Notes under the pieces: generated by a model | What the model was told of the DNA's origin: nothing | Database searches by the model: none | Seen by the model: only the letters and a program-made list of their open reading frames with translations | Part shown: positions 33,116 to 45,110 of the stretch, one piece after another | How positions within the stretch are numbered: position 1 is the first letter of the stretch | How the letters are laid out: the number at the start of each line of letters is the position of its first letter | Position numbers and translations under genes: made by a program | Origin: Bolinopsis microptera | Taxonomy: Eukaryota; Ctenophora; Tentaculata; Lobata; Bolinopsidae | DNA length: 64,000 nucleotides | Reading direction: 5' to 3' | Assembly (NCBI RefSeq): GCF_026151205.1 | Contig: NC_087072.1 | Coordinates: forward strand, 4,946,084-5,010,083

Positions 33116-33785
33116 CACGCCGCCGCCGAACGCCGCCACCGCCGAGTTTTTGCTCACGCCGCCATGCCACAGGTTGTTAAATTCGCCAAATTTTCGTCAA
33201 AAAGTACGGCGTATTTAGAGTTCTCAGAAAGTACGCGAATAATTCGCCAATTTACAACTTCAAGTTTTAATTTTTAGGGCTGTTAAATTTGCCAAAAAAT
33301 GCGCGGAAAATTCGGTAAAAATGCGGCATTCTCGAGTCTATAATCTAGTTGAATATGTGAATTGTGACGTTATACTTCAAATCTCAAACTAGAACTTACA
33401 AATCTCGACAAATAGACTAGAAGTAGAGTTAGTCTGTAAAGGAAATAAAGTAATTTCAAGTATATTAAGAGAAGTTAGTTTATTGCATAACGTCTTCGGG
33501 TATGACCTAAATTTAACCCCTTGCGATCTTGGTCAGTACCCACGCTAGTCACTAACCAGTAACCACGCACGTGTTGCGGGAAGCACATGTTTTGGCAATA
33601 TTCCATGCCATACAAAGCCAACTTTCGTAAACATTTTGATATGGGCACGTGATTTCCTGTTCCCGTATTTTTTTAAAGTGCGGCAATTTCAGAAAAAAAT
33701 TCGTACGCGAATTTAATTCGAATAATAAGTTTAGTGCGAATTTAACAGCATTAGCCATGCCGAAGAATAAATCGGCGGCGGCGTG
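33116..33785. mobile_element. 670-bp non-autonomous element with GC-rich TIR
   Basis: Ends are CACGCCGCCGCCGA at 33116 and its exact inverse at 33772-33785. The interior is AT-rich and repeats GAATT/AAATTCGCC words, with no coding capacity. No clear target duplication is visible, so the superfamily is unknown. Confidence 0.6.
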
Positions 33786-34257
33786 ATAGTTTGAAGTTGT
33801 ATTTTGATAATTTTGAAATATCTTCCATCGGTAAAATTAAATTAATTTATCAATCCTGTATCAATATGTCATTGTCTGACGTTATCAGATATTATAAACA
33901 TGGCACATGCAATGTTACATGTAGTCTATGTAAATGTAAAAACAATTTTTTGTTTCTGATTTTGATAAATTTGGTACCAAAAGTTACCTCTAAGTGTGAA
34001 CTGTGTTGCTCTAACCAGAGCCCTCTCGCTTGCAGTAGCGCGCGACCGCAGTACGCGTAGACACATGGCTATGTGAATGAACTGTGAATAATGCAAATTC
34101 ACCGTGTAGCACCGTGTATATGCGCATTTTGTGTGTTGCAAGAGTGTAGAAAGGAAGAAAAACAAGCAATTTCTTGCTCATGCTTAAAATGCCTATAACT
34201 CCTAAGATATCGAATATTTTGAAATAATTTTTACAGGATCGTAATTCATAATTTGAC

Positions 34258-34370
34258 TTGTCATACGTTGTATGACCCGCCGCGCACGAGTGCGCGGCTC
34301 CCCTGTATCGTCAGGACGATAAAGGACCATAGCTTAGTGAAACGACCGTGGGGGTCGCAACGTGATACAA
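34258..34370 (+). repeat. Double-hairpin module, copy 1
   Basis: The module starts TTGTCATACGTTGTATGAC (7-bp stem GTCATAC/GTATGAC), followed by CCGCGCACGAGTGCGCGG (8-bp stem), and ends with CGACCGTGGGGGTCG and GTGATACAA. The termini TTGTCATAC and TTGTATCAC form an imperfect TIR. Three copies are present within 1.8 kb; I cannot assign it to a known family. Confidence 0.75.
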
Positions 34371-34667
34371 AATTTGACAGATGTTATAACTCGTCTAAAT
34401 TTCTTCGAAGTAGCGTGCGCCGCTTTCTTCTCGATGGCAAGTGCTACGAATAGTAGCAGTACGCGCGTGCGCCGGGCCAGACCATTAACAATGGTCATGA
34501 TTGTAATTGGCTTATATTAGTGATTAGTCAGACGCAATTTGTTTGATATTAGTTATATTAAAAGTTTCGTCTCGATGAGCTGATTACGATACCATAACAG
34601 TTATTTCAAAATAACCGAAACTGTGAAAGTTATATGCCAAAAACTAAAAATTTGCGCGAAAAAAAAA

Positions 34668-34780
34668 TTGTATCACGTCTGACGTCGTGACCCCCATTGT
34701 CGTTTCACTATAACGTAGAGTTTCTACGATACAGGGGGAGCCGCGCACTCGTGCGTGGCGGGTCATACAACGTATGACAA
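34668..34780 (-). repeat. Double-hairpin module, copy 2 (inverted)
   Basis: Same module as at 34258-34370 in the opposite orientation, about 300 bp away, with a few changes (GTGCGTGG in the second stem). The two copies can pair with each other. Confidence 0.75.
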
Positions 34781-35517
34781 AAAACAAAAAACAAGCGCCG
34801 TGCAGCATTTTTATAGTGCCATCAGGCATCAACCATAAAGTTTAAATGACACATGCTTAAATTAGGGAGTGCACGATAAAAATAAACTTGCTCGGATTTT
34901 CAAATTTTTTGTATTATTATTTTCTTGAGACTGTGAGAATTTTCACAGTACCAAATTTGTCATACCTTTTTGAAATGATCAGTGAGTTTCGCCTAGGTGC
35001 AATATTTGATGGTGCGCGGCTTTAGCAAGCAAAATTAGGTGTAAAAGTCGCGTAATTTGGCGAAATTCGTTGATTTTTGTCGTATTATCAATTATTCGGT
35101 CATATCTTCGGTTCCTGAACATGAATCATGCTGAAAATTTGTCAGGACCTTTTAATCATACTTAACTACCGAACCTAATTTAGTTTGGAGAGATTGGCCT
35201 TGATTAAGAGGTCTAAAAATGATAAAATAGGTATAAATTGGTTGATAACTCAAATTCTGACCATCGAAATTGCTCAAACTAATTTAGGTTCAGTAGAACA
35301 TAAGTGTTTACGTAAGCTGTTTACGTAAGCTGACCAAATTTCAACAAAATTGTTATATGGGAAGTATTATAACTTTTTGATTGTTTCCAAAATAATGTGC
35401 TGGCCGAAATAAGAGCTAAAAAACCATTCAATGGTCAGCGCGCGCGTCTTACAGTCGATGCGCACTGCCTACTTAAATAAGTACAAATTTTGATTTTTAG
35501 TTCGAGGCTGTATATTA
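34781..35517. other. No gene seen
   Basis: AT-rich sequence between repeats. TGTTTACGTAAGC is directly repeated near 35305-35330. I see no exon or mobile-element end that I can support. Confidence 0.35.
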
Positions 35518-36660
35518 GGGGGGGGGGGGGGGGGGGGCCAATGGGTATTTTTTTGTGAAACTTGATTTCGAGAAACTAGGACCAGTGACCGAATTTTTGA
35601 GGGGGTCCCGGACGGCAGCCACGCCCATATTTGGTCCAAATTATTAGGCCCAATTTAGCCAAATACCCTGATCATGCCCAAAACCCAGGTTTATGGTGCT
35701 CTACTTGTAGCTAGTGGTCTCTTGAACTCGTATATGAAATTTCATCAAGATTGGACAAAAAATGACTGAATTAGGAGCCAAAAACCATATGCCCATATTT
35801 GGGCATACGCACCAAATTTGGCAGATTTCGTCCCATTAATTTGCCAAATATCAATATTTTTGGATGAGACTAACTTTATATGAAAGGTAGTCATAAACTA
35901 CATATTCTCTGTAAGTTATAGCTTTATATCTGTTTAAATGTGGATACTAAGGCAAAAATTGTCATACGTTGTATGACCCGCCGCGCACGAGTGCGCGGCT
36001 CCCCCTGTATCGATTCACCATAGTGAAACGACCGTGGGGGTCGCAACGTGATACAAGGCGAAAACACCCCAAAACTGAACAAAATTGCCCGTATCTTCGT
36101 TTGCAATATTCGTGGAATTGATTTCTTTAATTTGGAAATAACTCAGTCAGTTTTCAATATTTGTGCATGAAATTTTCGGAATCGACTCTAAATCGCATTT
36201 CCACCTTATTCTAGGAGGCCGATTTTTGATTTAGGCCTCCAAAAAAATTTGGCGGTCAAATTCTGAATTTTGCCATGCAAATTTTGGAATTTGGCCACAT
36301 TAAAACAGATATAAAGCTATAACTTACAGAGAATATGTAGTTTATGACTACCTTTCATATAAAGTTAGTTTCATCCAAAAATATTGATATTTGACAAATT
36401 AATGGGACGAAATCTGCCAAATTTGGTGCGTATGCCCAAATATGGGCATATGGTTTTTGGCTCATAACTCAGTCATTTTTTGTCCAATCTTGATGAAATT
36501 TCATATACGAGTTCAGGAGACCACTAGCTACAAGTAGAGCACCATAAACCTGGGTTTTGGGCATGATCAGGGTATTTGGCTAAATTGGGCCTAATTTGGA
36601 CCAAATATGGGCGTGGCTGCCCCGCGGGCACCGTTTGGCTGTTGGGGTCCGGGACCCCCC
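35518..36660. mobile_element. Second foldback element with G-run/C-run ends
   Basis: Same family as 24653-26190: a G-run of about 20 at the left and CCCCCC then TTAA (36661-36664) at the right. The arms 35630-35900 and 36330-36620 are inverted copies that include GCCCATATTTGGGCATACGC. The right arm lacks the terminal ~70 bp found at the left, and the left flank reads ATTA and not TTAA, so the ends are not symmetric. Its centre contains a copy of the double-hairpin module. Confidence 0.7.
35959..36056 (+). repeat. Double-hairpin module, copy 3, inside a foldback element
   Basis: Third copy of the TTGTCATAC...GTGATACAA module, 98 bp, shorter than the others by about 15 bp in the middle (between CTGTATCG and TAGTGAAACG). 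Its presence inside another element indicates that the module itself has moved. Confidence 0.75.
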
Positions 36661-39247
36661 TTAACTTGATTATGATATTTCATATTGGTAAGCATAATTA
36701 AACTTCATGATAATAATAACCAACTAGAGCTAGAGTGCGTGTCGAACTTGAGTACGTGTACCCCACTGATTAACCTTGAACCTAAAGCTGAGGAACTAAA
36801 GACAAAGTTCAACTACGGCGTGACTGTTACCAGTTACTGTTAGAACCATGAAAATTAACATCGCAATAATAGTGAGGATCATGACTGAAAAGCAGCACTA
36901 AAAGTAAAGATGCGATCCGTTCAAATTTCAATCGTTACTATGCAGCGGGGTGAGTTGATTATTATTGCTATATCGTTGATGGGACCAACAGATGCATGTC
37001 ACATCTCGCGTGTCTCTACTAACAAAGTTGTGCGAGTACCTACCTGTTTTAAGCAATTTCGATACTATTTTAAATCCAGGTTTTGTCAATACCCAAATTC
37101 TCAGAATATGAGTCATTTATCCATATCATTAGTTATCCTATACTATAATTATATCTATGTATAATGTAACCTTTATCTTGATATGGCTGTGAGTTGCAAG
37201 GTAGACAATAAGGTAGGCAATTATAGTAAGCACGTTTAAGTAATTAGAGGTATCACGACAACTGAGACCCCATCCACTTTTAATACTTCAGCAGGAAGTC
37301 TCTAACCCTAAAATGGTGACAAGATACTCCAGTAGCATAGAGCCAGAGGAGACAGGGAGTTGAGTGTGCACTTCGATGTACACAGTTTTTTGCTACTGGA
37401 TATGGTTAAATTGGTAACTCAAATCACCGAGGGCCGCATGTTGTGTCGCTAGTCCCAACGACCCAACCCTGTGGAGCCACGCCCATATTTCATATCAGGC
37501 GCGTATATGGCAAATTTGTAAATCAGCTTCTGAATTGGTCTTAGAGACTCAAAATTGAGTTTAAAATGACCGCAATGCACATGTTTATATTGGCACTGTG
37601 AAGGTCATGAAAGCCCAAAATGCTTATTTTTGGAAAAAATTCAGAAAAACTGATTTTTACTTGGGCGCGAGTAAAACATCTACTCTAGAAATTAAGTGAA
37701 ATTAGGTATGAAGTTCAGTGTCTACAACGTTTATAAACACATGATCCTTTGTAGGGTCATTCTGCATCAGAATTGATAAGGTACGCAAATTCTATTAGTA
37801 TTAGTAGTTCGAACTAACTGCAATGACCACATTTATGTACGAACTATAAAGCAACACAGGGTATTCGTATATACTATATAGTGTTTAGTTTTTAGAAATT
37901 CATTAAAAACTGTTTATTAAACCTTCATGCATCATAAAAAATTAACATCAAACATGTACTTAATTATGGTATCTCGGGCTAAAAATGTCTGAGATACATT
38001 TGCAGCACAGTAAAACGTTCAACATGAATACATTCGGATAACATTTATGGAGCAGCACATACCACTTAACTTCAGCTCCCTCTCTGGAGCTCTCCAGTAC
38101 TGCTTGGCTATTATGGCTAATCAACTCGAATCCAACCTCATGTAGCAGAATCTAGTTCTACTTCTGGCTACCTTCTGCTAACTCCATGCCAACTCTACCC
38201 AGCTACCACCAGTACCTTATAATTTTACATTTTTCTAGCAACCTCTGATATGAATTCGCGTTTTTGACACCACTTGGGGGTCTAAGTTTTGGGCACTAAA
38301 ATTCTTATTCCTTGGCCAATTTTTTAATTTTTCATGCTGATTTAAGGCCATTAAGGCATTTGACCAAGTCAAAAAGTTTCAGTTTTATATCTTTTACGGT
38401 TTTTTGCGGAACGTCGTGTTAAAGTTTATCAGTTGATGCCGTGATGTCAGTAAAATAATAATATCAATATATACCTATATATATCGTCTCGCTTTATATA
38501 TAGTAAGATGCTTTATAATTGGTTAAAATGTAAAAATTGTAAAACTAACATTTTACTGTTAAAATAGCTGTCCAGAATTAAAAATCACGAACATAAAATT
38601 AAATATAATTTTCAGTTCCGCCCAGTTATTAAAATGGAACTTAACAAAGTCAATTTAACGCTCAAATTCTCATTTAGAGCCACACAATGGAAAAGACGAG
38701 TCATGCAAAATGGCAATCAATAAAATGGTGCCACACACAACAATAAGATCTCCGTTCACCTTTGAAATAAAATCAAGTGTAAAATATCGACTGAGGTGTG
38801 TAGCGTATCTCCCTGAATGCTCAATATCTGGAAACAGTAACAAGAGTGATGTTCTATTCCCGCGACCCGGGGTTCTACTGCAGAGAAAACATCCTCTACT
38901 TCAATAGTTATATTCATATACTTCCGTGTTTTACCATCATAGTTTTGTTTTACAAAAGCGATACAAATTGGGTAGTGGAACAGATATCATCATCAATTCG
39001 ATCAGATGTCAAAACATCCCGGTATAAGAAAACTTTATTTATAATGCACATTATTTATTACTCATACTGTTACTTGGAAAATCTGATGTGAGACATGCTC
39101 GCCGAATTCCGCTATCGATAAATGAATCTCAAACATGTCTTATCGTATCTTCTGAATATATCCAATATTTTGTTAACAACCAACTCTTGATGGCTACTCG
39201 GACTCTAACTGATTCAATAGTGGTCCTTGGTGTCTGCAACATATCAC
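36661..39247. other. No gene recognised
   Basis: AT-rich DNA with short frames only. A TATATATCG-type stretch lies near 38465-38505. I found no splice-bounded exon, RNA gene or complete mobile element. It should include the 3' flank of the headpiece exon that stops at 39248. Confidence 0.4.
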
Positions 39248-39523
39248 TCAGAATAGTTTAACCATTTTCTTGGCCCTGAGTTGTTTCCAACGCGGCAAAG
39301 CTTCGTAATCAGCGAGCGTCATTCCAAACAATTCCAAAAAGTCATCATCGTCCAGATATCGCTCCTTATTGACAACGTCCACTCCCTCTGGCACGATTTT
39401 CTTGCACAGTATTTCGAAGGGATATTTTTTAGAATATTTTGCAAGTTCGTCATTGAGACTGGAGACGCCGTTAGCGTCTCCTCCAAAGTGCTCCGCCACA
39501 ATCTCCTCGTACGTCTTTCCGCC
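39248..39523 (-). CDS. Terminal exon with villin headpiece domain
   Basis: The last ~60 residues form a villin headpiece, an F-actin-binding module always found at the C-terminus: YPFEILCKK, then PEGVDVVNKERYLDDDDF and LFGMTLADYEALPRWKQL, ending KKMVKLF and stop. The spacing PEGVD...YL...F...FGM...F/Y..LP.WKQ...K...LF fits the family. The exon has an acceptor (CCACCATAG) just above 39523 and opens in frame with GGKTYEEIVAEHF. The remaining exons must lie at higher coordinates, in or beyond the tandem array, so the array probably occupies an intron of this villin/supervillin-like gene or separates its parts. Confidence 0.8.
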   Translation of the reverse strand, partial: GGKTYEEIVAEHFGGDANGVSSLNDELAKYSKKYPFEILCKKIVPEGVDVVNKERYLDDDDFLELFGMTLADYEALPRWKQLRAKKMVKLF

Positions 39524-39844
39524 CTATGGTGGATGTTTTCTTAGTTGCAGTTCATAATAGAGCTATATTATAACAGTTCATTGGTAAATGTTCAAATTTA
39601 TAAAAGGGTTGATTTTATAAAAGGGTTGACTTGTATACAAGTACAACGTTCAATCAGCAATTGTTACCAATGATTGCTAGCATCTATCTGTCTCACTTAC
39701 ACAAATGGAAGTTGGTTGAAAAAATCAAATGATTCAATTTAGTATCGAATCTCTGAGTTGAGTATAGAACTGTGTGGTGAACTCTCACGGCCACCGTTCT
39801 GTAAGTACATTTCTCTTCTCAAATCTACAACAGAGGAAACTAAC

Positions 39845-41148
39845 CTCTTCACCTTCTGCTTCCTCGTCACTTCAGCGTTGTTCTCGATACCCTGTTTAAA
39901 TTCCTCGCTGAGATCGTACCTAGCATATTATGATAATAATTGGATATGGCTCAACACAAGAATTCAATATTGATATAAATTACTTTACATCTAGTTTCTT
40001 CATTTCATTTTTCATCGGTATGCATTTACAAAACATTGCACTAATTTGTTTATCAAAATATTTTATCTTAGCTAGATCTAATTCAAAGCTTTATTTGGTT
40101 GCCACACATACAATTTAACATAGGAAATGGCATATTACACATTACTTGATAAAGCCAGTCATCCATTGGGCAGGTTCACACCCCATCAACCTCACCAACT
40201 CAGAAACAACACCGAGCATCTGCATACCAGGGGTCAGTGTGTTTCTAAAAACAGAATATCCACATTAATATGTTGTTAGAGAGTGATATTTGGATTTGTG
40301 CCAATGAGGACGATACAGAGGTCAGGGCCATAGCAAGTGTAGTATCAACATAATAACACCAGAATGTGTGTGTGTCGTGTGTGTGTCTGTGTGTGTGTCT
40401 GTGTGTAATTTCGAACGGTTATACAAAAAAAACGGCTAATAGTTACGGGACTGGTTTTATCGGTTTAGTGCGACACAAAACTCTGACGAAGCAAATAAGC
40501 AAATTTTATAAAAATCGGCCGGTGGTAAGTGGTTTAATGTTTGGTTTTGCTACCACAAATATATGATTACATAAAATGGGCTTGAGAAGAACGGCAAGAG
40601 TTCGGCTAGCTCTCTCTCTGCATATGTAGGCGTATATATTACATGGCGCTATATATTACATGGTCATATAATACTATAAACTTATTAGGGGAGGGGAGTG
40701 TCAAACGGTCTGTTTGGACTGTAGAAGAGAGTTATACTTTCATACTACAATGTACTGCATGTTCACAACTATGATTGGGCTGGTGTGTGCATGGTGTTAA
40801 GGGTTAATTTCTATTGATTATTCATTAAGAATTACTATCTGTTAAGCCTACTATTGGATACGTGAGGGCACTCGAATAGAATTGCTCGCGCTAATCCGGG
40901 GTTTTGACTCAGCGGGTAATTACTCCTACCATTTTTACTGCGGCAGTGAAATCCCGGCCGTAGGCCGGGTATACACTAGTATATTATATAATTAACTATA
41001 ATGGTGTTTATCGTTTACCTTGTATCGTAAGATCTTCCAATGGTTTCCCAGATCAGACAATAGACATCATCTTTAGACTTTTTGGCTATGGATTTTTCGA
41101 GAATATATGGCTCTACTTTTCTTTCTGAAAATACAATTTTTAAAGAAT
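39845..41148 (-). pseudogene. RRP5/PDCD11-like 5' exons A-C, unit 1
   Basis: Exon A (41148-41019) encodes a Lys-rich leader ending SDLGKPLEDLTYK at a GTAAAC donor. Exon B (40244-40146) follows an acceptor TTTTTAG and, read from the four units together, encodes SPGMLMLGVVSEVGEVDVVV and then NLPNGLTGFIK, the first S1 RNA-binding domain of RRP5 (PDCD11), a nucleolar factor for 18S rRNA processing. Exon C (39919-39845) encodes YDLSEEFKQGIENNAEVTRK and ends at a GTTAGT donor. Exon D, present after C in the other sets, is absent: unit 1 lies at the array edge. Exon B of this unit has indels that break the frame. Confidence 0.65.
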
Positions 41149-41924
41149 TTGTATTTAATCAAGTCCCACATCAGGAACACGGCCAGTTTCAGGTAAATTT
41201 TGGCAGCGGTCAAATTGGTTCTTACTCATGTGGAAATTTGAAGAAAAATACACCGATGATGAAAGAGAAAATCAACAGCCAGATATCGGACGAGCCAAAA
41301 ATTACAACAGAGTCTTCTGAGGCCTACTCAGGAGTTGAGGAGTTGATTTCGGTGTTTTTTACATATCGTGCTTAAATCTACATTAAACAAACTGTTTTGA
41401 TGTTCACGTGACATATTTGGTAATTCAGAATACCCACATCACGTCGCTACGTTAGCCAGTTTTGGAAGTGTGATAAAAGGTGTGATTAAAGTTGCGGTAA
41501 GTCAGCAACGATACACAAAACTTTTATGCCGAGAACGAAATATGACTATCTTCGAGGTATTTTACCAATGCTCCACGCCATCCACAATGTCACTGCCATT
41601 TTTCTGTAAAGATATCTGTGACATTCTTTCAGACTCTGTATTATGTTCTAAATTAGTGTAGCGATAAGAACTATTTTTCATTCCCTATAGTGTTATTTTA
41701 TTCTATGTATGAGTGTATATCTTTTTAAATTGATTGTAATTAACATTTTAAGGCGTTAATGCAATAGTACTGCCTCGGGGTAGTGCAAATCCATCAATAA
41801 CTAAAAACATTTCGTATTCACTATCATTTATACGATATAATCATATTCATTTTTGTTCATTATCATTCTATTGACCATTGATGAGGTCTCGAGGGTTCAT
41901 TCACTGCAGTTTAAACAAGTGATA

Positions 41925-43245
41925 TAAAGACTGACAGACTGAAGTCAGACTACAGACTGAACAACAGACTACTGACTAAACTACAGACTACTGACTGAAT
42001 ACAGACTACTGACTGAAACTACAGGACTACTGACTGAAGTACAGACGACGACTGAAGTACAGGACTACTGACTGAACTACAGACTTACTGACTGAAAGTA
42101 CAGATACTGACTGAAGTACAGACTACTGCTGAAACTACAGACTATGACCTGAACTACAGACTACTGACTGAAGTTACAGACTACTGACTGAAGACAGACT
42201 ACTGACTGAAGTACAGACTACGACTCGGAACTACAGACTACATGAATGAACTACAGCCTACCTGACTGAACTACAGGACTACTGACCTGAACTCACAGAC
42301 TAATGACCTGAACTACATGCTATGACTATAACTACAGACTACTGGACTGAGAGTACAGATACTGACTGAACTACAGACTTAACTGACTGAAGTACAGACT
42401 ATGACTTGAAGTACAGATACTGTCTGAAGTACAGGACTACTGACGGAAGTACAGACTACTGACTGAAGTACAGACTATGACTGAACTACACTACTGGCTG
42501 AACTACAGACTACTGGACTGAACTACAGACTATGACTGACTACGACTACGACTGAACTACATGCTACTGACTAAACTACAGATACTGACTGACGTTACCG
42601 ACTACTGACTGAACTACAGACTACTGACTGAAGTACAGATACTGACTGAAGTACAGACTTCTGACTGAAGTACAGACTACTGACTGAACTACAGGCCTAC
42701 TGACTGAAGTACAGACTACTGACTGAAGTACAGACTACTGACTGAAGTACAGGACTACTGGACTGAAGTACAGGAATATGACTTGAACTACAGGACTACT
42801 CCCCGTGACTAACTACAGACTACTGACATGAACTAACAGGACTATGACTGAACTACAGGACTACTGACTGAAGTACAGGGGACTACTGACTGATGTACAG
42901 ACTACTGACTGAACTACAGATACTGACTGAACTAACAGACTACTGTACTGAAGTACAGACTACTGACTGGATACTGACTACTGACTGAATACGACTTACT
43001 GACTGAACTACAGGATACTGACTGAAGTACAACTACTGACCTGAAGTACGACTACTGACTGAAGTACAGACTATGACTGAACTCCAGATACTGACTGAAC
43101 TACAGACTACTGACAGAAGTAACAGATACTGACTGAGTCCAGATTACTGACTGAACTTACAGGACTACTGACTGAACTACAGGACTACGGACTGAAGTCC
43201 AGACTACGGACTGAAGTACCGACTACTGACTGAACTACAGGACTA
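41925..43245. repeat. ~19-bp minisatellite, unit 1
   Basis: Repeats of CTACTGACTGAAGTACAGA and its AACTACAGA variant, about 70 copies with frequent one-base indels. The alternation AAGTACAG/AACTACAG gives a two-unit periodicity in places. Confidence 0.92.
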
Positions 43246-43740
43246 CTGATCCCCCCGAACCTACAGACCTACTGACGGACACTCTCAGTACCTACATGAG
43301 CGATAAGACTGAAGAACCTGACCCCCCCTGATCTACATGACCGACCGGATCGACTATCTACAGACACTTAATGTCCCCCCCACCCCCCTGATCTGGTCAC
43401 TGTAGCTAAGGTCCCCGTATGCATTCTCACGGGGCCTGAGTCACACTGTCTACAAACAAGCGGGTGGCTACCAAGGCTACATAAGCCAATACCTGAAGAA
43501 TAATAAGACTACCGAGATTTAGTTGGGGGCGCCCAAGAAGACCCGGCGCCTGGGGGGCGCCAAGGGTGTCAGGGAAAGGGCGATAGGGGAACAGCCCTCT
43601 TAATGAAACAGGCGAGAACCACCGTAGTGTCCCTGGAATAAGGGGGACGACTGCGTTATAGGGGTACATTAGGGGCACGCGGATAGCGGTGGGGCACACG
43701 GGGTCAGCGGTGTTACTCCTCGGTACACTTGACCCAAATT
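43245..43740. other. Odd GC-rich segment replacing normal unit sequence
   Basis: Units 2 and 3 pass from the minisatellite through CCGTCATCAAGTG into a ~300-bp region with ACACTGTTACATT repeats. Unit 1 instead has about 500 bp with C-runs (CCCCCC at 43252, 43322 and 43376) and then GC-rich, non-repetitive sequence that matches nothing else here, returning to the common sequence near 43745. It holds a spurious 90-codon - strand frame. It may be a read or consensus artefact. Confidence 0.6.
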
Positions 43741-44184
43741 ATTTATACACCTGCCTGTTACATTTTATGCCGTTTACAACTTCTAAACCAAATCATTCTA
43801 ACGTGTGTAGCTACAGGAGAGAATTGTCGTACCTGTATCACACAGTAAATCCTTAATTTTATCTACTAAATGACCCTTTAGCATCATCAAGACCAGGGGT
43901 ACAATCACCTTGTTTTCAGGTTAATGAGGTGGACTCTGGCGGCTACTTGCGTTTAGCAGGATACCCTCCAGTACACTCTTATGTTGTACATGTCCTTCAG
44001 ATGCCTGTATTAGTGTTACGAGCCTGTTAGGGATATCAGGGTCAAAAACGGGGATTATTTAGTGTGAATAAAAGAACATCGCGATAAAAATAACAATAGT
44101 AAGTTTTTAAGTAACCAAGTAAATATATTTAATAGCCAGAGAAGAAATATCGCATGGACAGAGTCGAAATAAAGCTCCTCAGCA

Positions 44185-45099
44185 TAGGAACTGACCGGAT
44201 ATCGGCTGAATCCGGTTCAGCCGGACTATTCGGCTTAATCCCGGTTCGGTTCCGGTTTCGGTCCGGTTTCCAAATTTGGCCGGTATTCAACGGGACATTT
44301 TCTTTTGTAAGTGTTCCTAAAATGTTAATATTTCTGTCAATAATTCTTACTAAGGGTCCATCAGTCCATTGCCTCTCAGTGACCGGTATATTCCACGCCT
44401 CCACGGGTCGCCTGTTATCTGTCAGCGAATGTCAAGACCGTTGATGTGAGATTTTTGAGTTGGGTTAGAGTCAAAACAGCTACCATTTATGCTTTACTTA
44501 TGAGCATTTCAAGCAGAGCCCAGAGGGTCCCTGCTTTATTGTGGTAAACAAACCCGTTGCTAACTCCCCTTACATGTCAAGGATTAAAACAAAAGGCCAT
44601 CATGCCATTAATACTTCTGGACATTATCCTCGGTCTATATTGACGCCACGAAACGTATAAGAGCGGCACTGCTGCTGGACTTGGGCTTTACTACTGAAGC
44701 AATTTGACATTTGTGCTAGGCAAGGGCAGTGGAATTCTTGCAATGTTTTTGATTTTATTCCAACTCGTTTCTAGCTCTGCTCATCAGCAGATCAATCAGG
44801 CGACCTCTGCATGCTCGCAAACCATATCAACAAGTGACTGCTGTCACAGCGCAGAGTTTGGTTGAAATTTGAAATAGGGCGTGAACACAGTTAGTCGGAC
44901 TGTAAGACTTTCTCATTGTTGTGTCCACATCGGCTTTTAATATATAATTGATATAAAACCACAATCAAGGATTAATCTCAATTTTCCGGAGCCTTAAAGA
45001 TCTTCTTCTTATACCGGTTCCGGCCCGGAAAAATGCGACAACCGGAATATCGGTCTTTTCTGGTCGGCAGCCATAACCTTTAGACCGGGTCGGTACCTA
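44185..45099. mobile_element. hAT-like MITE 1, unit 1
   Basis: TIR TAGGAACTGACCGG and its inverse form at the right end, with CCGG/TTCGG-rich subterminal repeats at both ends. The 8-bp target duplication is read better in unit 2. No coding capacity. Confidence 0.65.
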
Positions 45100-45110
45100 T
45101 CTAGCAAAAC

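Noticed and set aside
34258-34370. Possible hammerhead or twister ribozyme in the double-hairpin module
   Set aside because: A CTGACGA string and a GAAAC string occur, but on different strands and without the stems needed, so the cores cannot form.
41082-41661. + strand frames repeated in each array unit (41082-41375, 41470-41661 and their copies)
   Set aside because: The opposite strand of the first carries RRP5-like exon A with a matching donor; the others shift frame between units and show no family resemblance.
43427-43699. 90-codon - strand frame in the GC-rich patch
   Set aside because: Low AT content lengthens chance frames, the patch is anomalous, and no domain is recognisable.
44129-44444. 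Frames on both strands around the CCGG-rich repeats
   Set aside because: They lie in the subterminal repeats of MITE 1 and are broken in the other units.
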